Of a stretch of DNA of 64,000 nt, positions 1 to 8,193 are shown piece after piece. Both the position numbers and the translations under genes were made by a program. How positions within the stretch are numbered: the stretch's first letter is position 1; every line of letters begins with the position of its first letter. Below the pieces are notes generated by a model. It saw nothing but the letters and a program-made list of their open reading frames with translations, ran no database searches and was not told the DNA's origin. This stretch comes from Pseudokordiimonas caeni (GTDB taxonomy: Bacteria > Pseudomonadota > Alphaproteobacteria > Sphingomonadales > Kordiimonadaceae), in assembly GCF_026719705.1 (NCBI RefSeq), contig NZ_JAPPRR010000002.1, positions 311,091-375,090 on the forward strand, given 5' to 3'.

Positions 1-1219
1 CTTCCGCTTCTTCGGCGGCCGCGTCCTCGCCGATCACATCGGCGCGGCTTTCGGCCAGCATCTTGTCGCGCATTTCCTTGATCCGGGGATCGATGTCGTC
101 GTCTTCCTCGTCCGAAACCAGGCCCTTGAACTCGGTACCGCCAAGATCGACGCCCGAGAAGGAGAAAGTGTCATCCACCGTAATCGTGCCGGAGAGGTTG
201 TTCAGTTCGGTCACCCGGCTGGTGATGGCGAAGGCATCGTCAAGCTGCAACACGGCAGAAGACACATAAAGTGTGGGCTCGCTGGCTGCGGCCTCGAACT
301 TCGCATCCTCCAGGATCGTGCCTTTCACGCGGATCGCATAATCACCGGTGCGGCTGTCCTGGGCTGCCACAAACCGGGTGGAATATTTGGAAACCGGGTT
401 GCCCTCGCCGTCCACCATCGGGTTGCCCAGCTCGTCTTCAGCTTGCAGTGCCTCGATCTTCGAATTGATAAGGTCCGTCACCGCCTTCAGCGACAGCGTG
501 CCGCCGATCTCGGAAAGGTCGACCGTGAAAGTGTCGCTGTCCAGCTGATCACCTGCCACACTGTTCTTCGACAGGGTGACGGTGAAAACCTCGGTGCCGG
601 TCAGCCCTGCTACCGCATCGGTCGCAGTCTCGGCGACAGGCTTGCCATTATATTCCGAAGCGTTCTTGCCAAGGCGCGTCGTCGTCTCGGTCTTGTATTG
701 CTTGTCGCCCAAAAACAGGTCGAGATTGTTGAGCGACGTGGAGGCGAGATAGTCGCGCACCTCGGTGAGGCCGGATTTGAAAAGCGTGTCGAGCTGCGCG
801 ATCGTCGAAGCCGTCGTCGACTTCTGCGAGGCATATTCCGCCAGCACCCGCAGGTTGTTCAGCGCCTTGTAAAGCACGAAGGTCGCCTGCTGGTCGGGGT
901 CGCTTGCCACGCCCTTGATATCCGAATCCTTCAGATTGATGAAGGAATTGAGCCCACGCACCTCGCGCACCTGCTGCTCCAGCGAGCGCGGCGTCTCGGC
1001 ATTCTCCCATGGCGGGGTGGTCAGCGTGTTGGTGGGGGTGCGCTGGTTGAGCTTGGCGCGGTCTTCTGCCGACAGGCTGTTCAGCGCGGACTGGGTGAGC
1101 TTGGCATCATTGATGGCAGAGAGAAGCGAGGTCGAAATGCCAACAATGGTCGGCCGGAAGGATTGAGTATTTCCCCCGAAAAGGCCGCCCGTACCGCTGA
1201 TATTTCCAAAAAACGCCAC
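1..1219 (-). CDS. unknown Ser/Thr-rich cysteine-free protein (C-terminus beyond window)
   Basis: I do not recognise this protein. The reading frame starts at a GTG (1219), with AGAAGG about 10 bases upstream and an in-frame stop further upstream, so this is the only plausible start. It runs off the left edge after about 406 residues. The N-terminus reads MAFFGNISGTGGLFGGN and has no signal peptide. The rest is rich in Ser, Thr, Leu, Asp and Ala, appears to contain no cysteine, and ends here in a very acidic stretch (around DEEDDDIDPR, then EDAAAEEAE). Cysteine-free, Ser/Thr-rich composition is usual for flagellar axial and other secreted proteins, so an extracellular or flagellum-related role is possible, but that rests on composition only. 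It is divergent from yggT across 238 bases. Confidence 0.7.
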   Translation of the reverse strand, partial: MAFFGNISGTGGLFGGNTQSFRPTIVGISTSLLSAINDAKLTQSALNSLSAEDRAKLNQRTPTNTLTTPPWENAETPRSLEQQVREVRGLNSFINLKDSDIKGVASDPDQQATFVLYKALNNLRVLAEYASQKSTTASTIAQLDTLFKSGLTEVRDYLASTSLNNLDLFLGDKQYKTETTTRLGKNASEYNGKPVAETATDAVAGLTGTEVFTVTLSKNSVAGDQLDSDTFTVDLSEIGGTLSLKAVTDLINSKIEALQAEDELGNPMVDGEGNPVSKYSTRFVAAQDSRTGDYAIRVKGTILEDAKFEAAASEPTLYVSSAVLQLDDAFAITSRVTELNNLSGTITVDDTFSFSGVDLGGTEFKGLVSDEEDDDIDPRIKEMRDKMLAESRADVIGEDAAAEEAE

Positions 1220-1457
1220 TTTTTCGCGCCTTCTGCTTTCCGCCCTTCAGGGTCACTCACCCGGCAATTCTTGCCGATATGGACATTCTTGCCCACCGAA
1301 TATTCGCAAATCGCCCAAACGACTCGGAAAAATCCGGCAAATTCTGCCGCCAGATTGCATTCCGGCGGTTTTCACCCTACATCTTTGCAAGATGCATGAC
1401 AGAATCCTTTGGCTGCCAGTGGCAGCATAACGGAAAAGGCGCAGGGAGGCGAGGCCG

Positions 1458-1760
1458 ATGACGGCAATTTTCTGGCTTATCGATACGGTCCTCGGACTAT
1501 ACAGCACAGCGATCATCATCTGGGTGATCATGAGCTGGCTCGTTTCCTTCGGCGTGATCAACAGCTACCAGCCCTTCGTGCGCACCGTCATGGCCTTCTT
1601 CGACGCCATCACCGCACCGATCCTGAACCCGATCCGGCGCATCATCCCGCATGTTGGCGGCTTCGATATTTCGCCGATCATCTTGCTGTTGCTGATCCAT
1701 TTCCTGCGCATCTTCATCGCGACCAGCATCGCGCCCGCCCTCGGGGTCTATGGATACTGA
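1458..1760 (+). CDS. YggT family membrane protein
   Basis: A 100-residue integral membrane protein with two hydrophobic segments (about 5-25 and 70-92) around a short loop carrying ITAPILNPIRRIIP, the conserved signature of the YggT family. Members are linked to osmotic tolerance and membrane-protein biogenesis, but the exact biochemical role is not settled. The start is an ATG preceded by AGGGAGGCGAGG, a strong ribosome binding site. Its stop overlaps the start of the DUF167 gene by 11 bases, so the two are translationally coupled; yggT-yggU is a very common bacterial gene pair. It begins a plus-strand run through folD and marC. Confidence 0.92.
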   Translation: MTAIFWLIDTVLGLYSTAIIIWVIMSWLVSFGVINSYQPFVRTVMAFFDAITAPILNPIRRIIPHVGGFDISPIILLLLIHFLRIFIATSIAPALGVYGY

Positions 1761-2091
1761 CGCCCTCAAGGCTGTGGACGGCGGGCTGACCCTCGCCGTG
1801 CGCCTGACGCCGAAGGCTGCCGCCGGGCGGATCGACGGCTGGATCAGCGATGACGCCGGCAACTTGCGCCTGAAGGTGGCCGTCACCGTCGTGCCTGAAA
1901 ACGGCAAGGCGAACGCCGCGCTCATCAAGTTTCTCGCCAAAAAACTCAAGTTGCCGAAAACAGCCGTAAGGCTTATAGGGGGCGACATATCGCGGCAGAA
2001 ACTGCTGTTTCTTGAAGGCCCCGCCGATGCGGACGGCCTCGCCGCGTTCCAGGAAGAGATCACTGCCCGGCTGGCCGAGCTTGCCCCTTGA
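1750..2091 (+). CDS. DUF167 / YggU family protein
   Basis: A 113-residue soluble protein of the DUF167 (YggU, UPF0235) family. It shows the family pattern LAVRLTPKAAAGRI near the N-terminus and GKANAALIKFLAKKLKLPK in the middle, followed by RLIGGDISRQKLLFLEG. The family is a small alpha/beta fold of unknown biochemical function that is almost always encoded next to YggT. The ATG lies inside the last codons of yggT, giving an 11-base overlap and probable coupled translation. folD follows after 32 bases. Confidence 0.9.
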   Translation: MDTDALKAVDGGLTLAVRLTPKAAAGRIDGWISDDAGNLRLKVAVTVVPENGKANAALIKFLAKKLKLPKTAVRLIGGDISRQKLLFLEGPADADGLAAFQEEITARLAELAP

Positions 2092-2123
2092 GCCCCTGAC
2101 CGGACCAGAACGGGAGCCCGCCC

Positions 2124-3017
2124 ATGACCGCCAGCATCATCGATGGCAAAGCCTTTGCCGAAAAAGTCCGCGCCGGTGTGACGGCGGACGTTGCCGCCCT
2201 CAAGGCCAGGCATGGCATCACGCCAGGCCTTGCCGTCGTGATCGTCGGCGAGGATCCGGCAAGCCAGGTCTATGTGAAAAACAAGGTGAGGCAGACAGCC
2301 GACACCGGCATGAACAGCTTCCATTTCGAACTGCCCGCCGACACGAGCGAAGCCGATCTTCTGGCCCGCGTCGAGGCGCTGAATGCGGATCCGGCAGTGA
2401 ACGGCATCCTCGTGCAGTTGCCGCTTCCCAAGCAGATCGACGAAGCCAAGGTGATCGCCGCCATCGACCCTGCCAAGGATGTGGACGGCTTCCATGTGGT
2501 GAACTCCGGCCTGCTGGCAACGGGCGGCCGTGGCCTTGTGCCCTGCACGCCGCTTGGCTGCCTGCTGATGCTGCAGGACGCGCTTGGCGATCTTTCAGGC
2601 CTCAAGGCTGTTGTCGTCGGTCGCTCCAACATCGTCGGCAAGCCGATGGCGCAGCTCCTGCTGGACGCCAACTGCACCGTCACCATCGCGCACAGCCGCA
2701 CGAAGGATCTGCCCGGCGAAGTGAAAGCCGCCGATATCGTGGTCGCCGCTGTCGGCCGGCCCGAAATGATCAGGGGCGACTGGATCAAGCCTGGGGCCAC
2801 CGTGATCGACGTTGGCATCAACCGTATCGCGGCCCCGGAAAAGGGCGAAGGCAAGACCCGGCTTGTGGGCGACGTGGCCTTTGACGAAGCGGCAGCCGTC
2901 GCCGGGCGCATCACGCCGGTGCCGGGTGGTGTGGGGCCGATGACCATCGCCTGCCTTCTCCGGAACACCGTGACGGCCACTTGCCGCCAGCACGGGCTTG
3001 ACCCGAAGGCCATCTGA
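2124..3017 (+). CDS. folD: bifunctional methylenetetrahydrofolate dehydrogenase / cyclohydrolase
   Basis: A 297-residue cytosolic FolD. It oxidises 5,10-methylene-THF with NADP and hydrolyses the 5,10-methenyl-THF product to 10-formyl-THF, supplying one-carbon units for purines and formyl-methionine. Visible family features are the substrate-site stretch [17 protein letters not shown] with the catalytic Lys in VKNK, the [13 protein letters not shown] motif, the Rossmann segment [17 protein letters not shown], and the C-terminal [16 protein letters not shown]. The length is normal for the family. The ATG has GGGAG upstream. It sits 32 bases after the DUF167 gene and 55 before marC, so it probably belongs to the same transcript. 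Confidence 0.97.
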   Translation: MTASIIDGKAFAEKVRAGVTADVAALKARHGITPGLAVVIVGEDPASQVYVKNKVRQTADTGMNSFHFELPADTSEADLLARVEALNADPAVNGILVQLPLPKQIDEAKVIAAIDPAKDVDGFHVVNSGLLATGGRGLVPCTPLGCLLMLQDALGDLSGLKAVVVGRSNIVGKPMAQLLLDANCTVTIAHSRTKDLPGEVKAADIVVAAVGRPEMIRGDWIKPGATVIDVGINRIAAPEKGEGKTRLVGDVAFDEAAAVAGRITPVPGGVGPMTIACLLRNTVTATCRQHGLDPKAI

Positions 3018-3072
3018 CGCCACCCTGTGGCGCAGTTCCGCCCAACTTCATCAGGGATAACGGGTTTTCGCC

Positions 3073-3696
3073 ATGCTCGACGCGTTTGCAACCGCTTTCA
3101 TCACGCTTTTCGTCATCGTAGACCCGGTGGCCATCGCGCCCGTGTTCGCAAGCCTCACGCAGGACGCGCCGAAGGATCACCAGCGCAAGATGGCGATCAA
3201 GGGTGTGGTCGTCGCGACCGGCATCCTTTTCTTCTTCGCGCTCGTGGGCAAACCCTTCCTTGGCGCCATGGGCATTTCGATGGACGGCCTCAGGGTCGCC
3301 GGCGGGATCATGCTTTTCATCATCGCGCTTGAAATGGTGATGGAAAAGCGCTTCGAGCGTAAGGAAGAAAGCGCCCACAAGATGGAAGACTATTTCGAGG
3401 ATATCTCGGTCTTCCCGCTTGCCCTGCCGCTCCTTGCCGGCCCCGGCTCCATTGCCACTGTCATGCTGTTGATGACCAATGTGGAAAACGATCTACCCGG
3501 GCAGCTCATGGTTTATCTGGCCCTTGGCCTGACCATGCTCATCACGCTCGGTTTCCTGTTCGCCGCCGGCAAGGTGATGCGCGTGCTTGGACCCTCGGTC
3601 AACGGGGTGATCACCCGCGTGCTCGGCATCATTCTGGCTGCCTTGGCCGGCCAGTTCGTCCTTGACGGCCTGAGAAATACCTTCGTCGGCGGCTGA
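3073..3696 (+). CDS. MarC family integral membrane protein
   Basis: A 207-residue MarC (UPF0056) protein with about six transmembrane segments. The N-terminal segment contains FVIVDPVAIAPVFASL and the central one FPLALPLLAGPGSIATVML, both diagnostic of the family. MarC was once thought to confer multiple antibiotic resistance but its transport substrate is unknown; it acts in the inner membrane. The hydrophilic loop around residues 95-115 (ERKEESAHKMEDYFED) separates the two halves. The ATG follows a weak GGGATAACGGG site. It is last or nearly last in the yggT-yggU-folD-marC cluster; the next gene begins 42 bases later. Confidence 0.92.
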   Translation: MLDAFATAFITLFVIVDPVAIAPVFASLTQDAPKDHQRKMAIKGVVVATGILFFFALVGKPFLGAMGISMDGLRVAGGIMLFIIALEMVMEKRFERKEESAHKMEDYFEDISVFPLALPLLAGPGSIATVMLLMTNVENDLPGQLMVYLALGLTMLITLGFLFAAGKVMRVLGPSVNGVITRVLGIILAALAGQFVLDGLRNTFVGG

Positions 3697-3738
3697 CGCC
3701 GGCTGAACCCTCCCCCCGAGAAGAAACTGGAGTTCACG

Positions 3739-5400
3739 TTGAAACAGCTACCCCTTCTTGCCACAGCGCTTTTCTTGCTTGCCGCGTGCGATACCGAAAG
3801 CGAGGCCCCTGCGTCGGCCCCGTATCTGATCAATGAAGCGGCCTACAAGGAAAGCGTCGCCACGCTATCGTCCGACGAGTTCGGCGGTCGCGGCCCGGCG
3901 ACGCCCGGCGAGGACAAGACGGTCGAATTCATCGCGAAAGCCTTTGCGGACGCCGGCCTGAAGCCAGCGAACAATGGCAGCTACGAGCAGCAGGTGCCGC
4001 TCGTTTCCATCGAGGCACTGGGGGCGCCAATGCTTTCCGTGACCGGTGGCAGCGAGCCGCTCGCCCTCGCCTACCGCGCCGATCAGGTGATCTGGACCCG
4101 CCGCGAGCAGGAAACAATCGCTGTCGCGGACGCCGAGCTTGTGTTCGTAGGCTATGGCATCAACGCACCGGAGCGGAACTGGAACGATTATGAAGGCGTC
4201 GACATGACCGGCAAGATTGCCGTCATCCTCGTCAACGATCCGGGTTTTGCCACCGGCGACGCGAAGCTCTTCAACGGCAAGGCCATGACCTATTATGGCC
4301 GCTGGGACTATAAATTCGATGAAGCTGCGCGTCAGGGTGCCATCGGCGCCATCCTGATCCATGAAACCGCTCCCGCAGCCTATGGCTGGGTGACGGTCGA
4401 CAGCAGCTGGACCGGCGCCAAGTTCGGTCTCGTGCGCGAAGATAAGGGCGCCTCGCTTTCCGCCTTCGAAAGCTGGATCACCACCGAGTCCGCCGACAAG
4501 CTGTTCGCGGCCGCAAGCCTTGATCGCCGCGCCCTTGAAGCCGCTGCCCTGAAGCCCGGCTTCAAGGCCGTGCCGATGAACCTCGCTGCCTCAACCGAGT
4601 TTTCGAACAAGGTGGACCATGTGACCTCGCGCAACGTCGCCGGCATCGTCGAGGGCAGCGAGAAGCCGGACGAATATTTCGTCTATATGGCGCACTGGGA
4701 CCATCTCGGCACCGATCCCTCGATCGAGGGCGACGGCATCTATAATGGCGCGCTTGATAATGCCACCGGCACGGCCGGCCTTATCGAGCTTGCCCGTGCC
4801 TTCGCCGGCGCGCGCGAGAAGCCGAAGCGTTCGGTGCTGTTTGTGGCCGTGACGGCGGAAGAACAGGGCCTTCTGGGCTCGGCTTACTATGCCGCCCATC
4901 CGCTCGTCCCGCTCGCCAAAACCGTTGCCGGGCTCAATATGGACGGCATCAACAATTTCGGCCGCACGAAGGATGTCACCGTCACCGGTTATGGTAATTC
5001 GGAGCTTGACGGCCTTCTCGCGAAAGCGGCCGAAAAGCAGGGCCGCGTGATCGTGCCCGACGCACATCCCGAACATGGCGGCTTCTACCGGTCGGACCAT
5101 TTCTCGCTGTCGAAACGCGGCGTGCCGATGATCTACCCCGGCAGCGGCACCGACCATGTGGAGCGCGGCAAGGCCTATGTGGCGGCTGTCGAGGAAGCCT
5201 TCCTGCGCGATCATTATCACGCCGCGTCCGACGAACTGACGGACGACTGGGTGTTTGACGGCGCAATCGAAGACCTGACGCTTTATTACCACTTTGGCCG
5301 CTCGATCACCGATACCGGCATCTGGCCCGCCTGGAACGAAGGCACCGAGTTCAAGGCCGCCCGCGAGGCAAGCCTCAAGGGCTCAGACAAGGCTCAGTAA
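3739..5400 (+). CDS. M28 family zinc metallopeptidase, lipoprotein
   Basis: A 553-residue exported peptidase of the M28 (aminopeptidase Y/S-like) family. It starts at a TTG with CTGGAG upstream. The N-terminus is a lipoprotein signal peptide ending in LLAAC, with Cys16 the likely lipid anchor, so it should act at the membrane facing the periplasm. A PA-like inserted domain occupies roughly residues 130-280. The catalytic domain carries the two-zinc ligand set: AHWDHLG (His, Asp), GALDNATG (Asp), VTAEEQG (the Glu pair), NMDG (Asp) and YRSDHFS (His). It is convergent with the AEC transporter gene, overlapping it by 18 bases. Substrate specificity cannot be told from sequence. Confidence 0.93.
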   Translation: MKQLPLLATALFLLAACDTESEAPASAPYLINEAAYKESVATLSSDEFGGRGPATPGEDKTVEFIAKAFADAGLKPANNGSYEQQVPLVSIEALGAPMLSVTGGSEPLALAYRADQVIWTRREQETIAVADAELVFVGYGINAPERNWNDYEGVDMTGKIAVILVNDPGFATGDAKLFNGKAMTYYGRWDYKFDEAARQGAIGAILIHETAPAAYGWVTVDSSWTGAKFGLVREDKGASLSAFESWITTESADKLFAAASLDRRALEAAALKPGFKAVPMNLAASTEFSNKVDHVTSRNVAGIVEGSEKPDEYFVYMAHWDHLGTDPSIEGDGIYNGALDNATGTAGLIELARAFAGAREKPKRSVLFVAVTAEEQGLLGSAYYAAHPLVPLAKTVAGLNMDGINNFGRTKDVTVTGYGNSELDGLLAKAAEKQGRVIVPDAHPEHGGFYRSDHFSLSKRGVPMIYPGSGTDHVERGKAYVAAVEEAFLRDHYHAASDELTDDWVFDGAIEDLTLYYHFGRSITDTGIWPAWNEGTEFKAAREASLKGSDKAQ

Positions 5401-6309
5401 GGCCACAAGCGTGACGGCCGAAAGGCCGGTGGAAATCAGGACGGTGCTGGCGGTACGCCGCGGCGCCGTCTGGTAGCGGGCAGCGATGGTGTAGGGGATG
5501 ATCCCCGTGGGTAGCGCCGCCATCACCGTCGCCACGCCGACCCATAGAGGCGGCAGATCCAGCACAAAATGCAGAAGGGCATAAACCGCGACCGGTACGC
5601 CGAGGAGCTTCAGTGCCGTGGCGGTGAGCGCCGGGCGCAAGTCACCCGCGATACTGACCCCCGCAAGCGACATGCCGCCCGCAAAAAGACCGACAGGGGC
5701 AGCAGATGCGCCGAAAAGGCCGGTCAGCCGGTCGAGCCACGCTGGCACCGGGATTTCAAGCCCCGTCCAGACAAGGGCGGTGCCGAGCGCCATCAGGATC
5801 GGGTTTGAAACCACGCTGATGGCGGTCGCCCTGATCATCGCATGCGATATGGCGCCAGCCTTGGCGCGTTCCATCACGAAAGTGGTGGCGGTGACAAGTG
5901 TGAGCGAGTGGAAGGCGAGGATCATCAGGTAAAGCCGCACGCCTTCCGGCCCGAACTTGCCTTCGATGATGGGGTAGCCGATGAACATGCCGTTCGCGAA
6001 GCAGACGGACAGCGCAAACACCCCCTGCTCGGCAAGGCTGCTGCCGAAGATGAAGCGGGTGATGAACATCGAAGCGATATAGACAAGCGCCAGCGCGCCA
6101 TAATAGCCGCCGACCATCAGCATCTCGTGCCCGCCCGGCAGAGGCCTGACCGCAATCGAATGGAACAAGAGGCACGGCACGGCGATAAGCATCACATAGC
6201 GCATCAGCGCGGGCGTGACGCTTTCGTCAAACAACCCGCGCCGGCCAAGCCCGTAGCCGAGCATCATCGCGAGGAAAACCGGCGCGATGATGGTCAGGAT
6301 CTCGGCCAT
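5383..6309 (-). CDS. AEC family transporter (auxin efflux carrier-like permease)
   Basis: A 308-residue inner-membrane protein with about ten hydrophobic segments in two halves, matching AEC family carriers. The N-terminus (ILTIIAPVFLAMMLGYGLGR) and the segment SVCFANGMFIGYPIIEGKFG are typical. Bacterial members export or exchange small organic acids such as malate or malonate; the substrate here is unknown. It starts 9 bases after the argG stop, so it is probably cotranscribed with argG, although a functional link with arginine synthesis is not established. The last 18 bases overlap the end of the convergent peptidase gene. Confidence 0.9.
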   Translation of the reverse strand: MAEILTIIAPVFLAMMLGYGLGRRGLFDESVTPALMRYVMLIAVPCLLFHSIAVRPLPGGHEMLMVGGYYGALALVYIASMFITRFIFGSSLAEQGVFALSVCFANGMFIGYPIIEGKFGPEGVRLYLMILAFHSLTLVTATTFVMERAKAGAISHAMIRATAISVVSNPILMALGTALVWTGLEIPVPAWLDRLTGLFGASAAPVGLFAGGMSLAGVSIAGDLRPALTATALKLLGVPVAVYALLHFVLDLPPLWVGVATVMAALPTGIIPYTIAARYQTAPRRTASTVLISTGLSAVTLVALLSLV

Positions 6310-6318
6310 GCTGTGTTG

Positions 6319-7536
6319 TTACCCCTTCAGCGTGCCGCGCTGCTTCAGGAGCTTGAGGCGGAGCGCGTTCAGCTTGATGAAGCCGGCGGCGTCGCGCTGG
6401 TCATAAACCGCGTCTTCCTCGAAGGTGACGTGGGCGAGCGAATAGAGGCTGAAGGGGCTCTTGCGGCCAACAATCGTGGCCGAGCCCTTGTAGAGCTTCA
6501 CGCGCACGGTGCCGGTGACAAACTCCTGGCTCTTGTCAATGAGGGCCTGCAGCATCTCGCGCTCCGGGCTGAACCAGAAGCCGTTATAGATAAGCTCGGC
6601 ATAGCGCGGCATGATCTCGTCCTTCAGGTGCGCCGAACCCTTGTCGAGCGTGACCTGTTCGATACCGCGGTGAGCCATCAGGAGGATGGTACCACCGGGG
6701 GTCTCGTAAATGCCGCGCGACTTCATGCCGACGAAACGGTTCTCCAGGAGATCAAGACGTCCGATGCCATGCTTGCCGCCAAGCTCGTTGAGCTTGGTAA
6801 GGAGCGTGGCCGGGCTCATCTTCACGCCGTCGATGGCGACGGGATCACCCTTTTCGAACTCGATTTCCACATATTCGGGCGTATCGGGGGCAGCTTCCGG
6901 CGAAACCGTGCGGCTGTAGACGAACTCTTCCGCCTCTTCCCACGGATTCTCCAGTGCCTTGCCCTCGCTTGAAGTATGCAGGAGGTTGGCGTCGACCGAG
7001 AAGGGCGCTTCGCCGCGCTTGTCCTTGGCGATCGGAATCTGGTTCTTTTCGGCAAACTCGATGAGCTTGGTGCGGCTCGTCAGGTCCCACTCGCGCCAGG
7101 GAGCGATCACCTTGATGCGTGGGTTGAGGGCATAATAGCCAAGCTCGAACCGGACCTGGTCATTCCCTTTGCCGGTGGCGCCGTGGCACACGGCATCGGC
7201 ACCCACCATCTCGGCGATTTCGATCTGGCGCTTGGCAATCAGCGGCCGGGCAATCGAGGTGCCAAGGAGATAAAGGCCTTCGTAAAGCGCGTTGGCACGG
7301 AACATCGGGAACACGAAATCGCGGACAAATTCCTCGCGCAGGTCTTCGATGAAGATTTCCTTGATGCCGAGAAGTTCGGCTTTCTTGCGCGCGGGCTCCA
7401 GCTCTTCGCCCTGGCCGAGGTCAGCCGTGAAGGTCACGACCTCGCAGCCATAGGTGGTCTGCAGCCATTTGAGAATGATCGAGGTGTCGAGGCCGCCCGA
7501 ATAGGCGAGGACAACTTTCTTGATCTTGTCCGACAT
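6319..7536 (-). CDS. argG: argininosuccinate synthase
   Basis: A 405-residue cytosolic enzyme joining citrulline and aspartate with ATP to give argininosuccinate, the penultimate step of arginine synthesis. The N-terminal ATP pyrophosphatase loop is [32 protein letters not shown], the citrulline/aspartate-binding segment of the family, and [14 protein letters not shown] follow. Length and motif order are those of the standard ArgG. The AEC transporter gene follows after 9 bases. The upstream 105 bases to the sortase gene hold no other gene. Argininosuccinate lyase is not in the window. Confidence 0.98.
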   Translation of the reverse strand: MSDKIKKVVLAYSGGLDTSIILKWLQTTYGCEVVTFTADLGQGEELEPARKKAELLGIKEIFIEDLREEFVRDFVFPMFRANALYEGLYLLGTSIARPLIAKRQIEIAEMVGADAVCHGATGKGNDQVRFELGYYALNPRIKVIAPWREWDLTSRTKLIEFAEKNQIPIAKDKRGEAPFSVDANLLHTSSEGKALENPWEEAEEFVYSRTVSPEAAPDTPEYVEIEFEKGDPVAIDGVKMSPATLLTKLNELGGKHGIGRLDLLENRFVGMKSRGIYETPGGTILLMAHRGIEQVTLDKGSAHLKDEIMPRYAELIYNGFWFSPEREMLQALIDKSQEFVTGTVRVKLYKGSATIVGRKSPFSLYSLAHVTFEEDAVYDQRDAAGFIKLNALRLKLLKQRGTLKG

Positions 7537-7641
7537 TGGTGGGGAACTCCCGGAATGAAAGTATGTAAGCGGTGCGCGAGTATAGCGGCGCTTCGGGGTC
7601 GGTCAATCGCTTTAAACGGCTATTTTCCTACCATTTCGGCC

Positions 7642-8193
7642 CTATTTCGGCACCGCCCACACCAGATATCGCCCCTTGCCACCCGCGGTGATCGCATCGA
7701 ACGGAAAACAGGTGACAAGAAGTAGCCCGGCTTCGTCGCCGCCGCCCGGCACATAAAGCGCGTCCTCGTTTGCCACCCAGTGGCGCTCTACCCGCCATTC
7801 GCGCGTGTGCCCACCCGGTTCCGCCGTCACGATCAGATCGCCTTCGATAAGGCGGCCAAGTGCGGCGAAATGCGTGTCCCGGTGGCCAAACACCAGATGT
7901 GCCGCCCCCATGCGCTGGTGCACGGGACCAAAGGCAAGCGCGCGCATCGTGGCGCCTTCAAGCACGAAACGATCCAGTCCCACGGCGGGGGCTGTCAATT
8001 GCCAGCGCGGCGGCGCATCGGCCCACGGCCACGGCTTTTCCGGCTTGCCGGTTTCGGCCGAGCGTTCGAAGGCCGCTTCGATCAGCACGGGGGCGGCGAA
8101 GGCCTTGGCGGCAATGAGCCCGGCCCTGCCCCCTTCGACAAGCGCGACGAGGGCCAAGGCCCCCGCCGCCGCACCATAAAGCCAGCGCTTCAT
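7642..8193 (-). CDS. class GN sortase
   Basis: A 183-residue sortase of the Gram-negative class GN type. I chose the ATG at 8193 because its ATGA overlaps the TGA stop of the vWA gene upstream; a longer frame to 8229 is open but less likely. One N-terminal transmembrane segment (about residues 4-24) anchors the catalytic domain in the periplasm. The catalytic His is in VFGHRDTHF, the Cys in LLLVTCFPFDAI, and the Arg in GKGRYLVWA. Sortases cut a C-terminal sorting motif and transfer the protein to an acceptor; the acceptor for class GN enzymes is not established. The sole obvious substrate is the gene directly upstream. Confidence 0.93.
   Translation of the reverse strand: MKRWLYGAAAGALALVALVEGGRAGLIAAKAFAAPVLIEAAFERSAETGKPEKPWPWADAPPRWQLTAPAVGLDRFVLEGATMRALAFGPVHQRMGAAHLVFGHRDTHFAALGRLIEGDLIVTAEPGGHTREWRVERHWVANEDALYVPGGGDEAGLLLVTCFPFDAITAGGKGRYLVWAVPK

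Noticed and set aside
443-1399. 318-codon plus-strand frame near the left edge
   Set aside because: It is antisense to the cysteine-free protein frame, which has better codon use and a ribosome binding site; the translation is Arg/Gly-rich without domain character.
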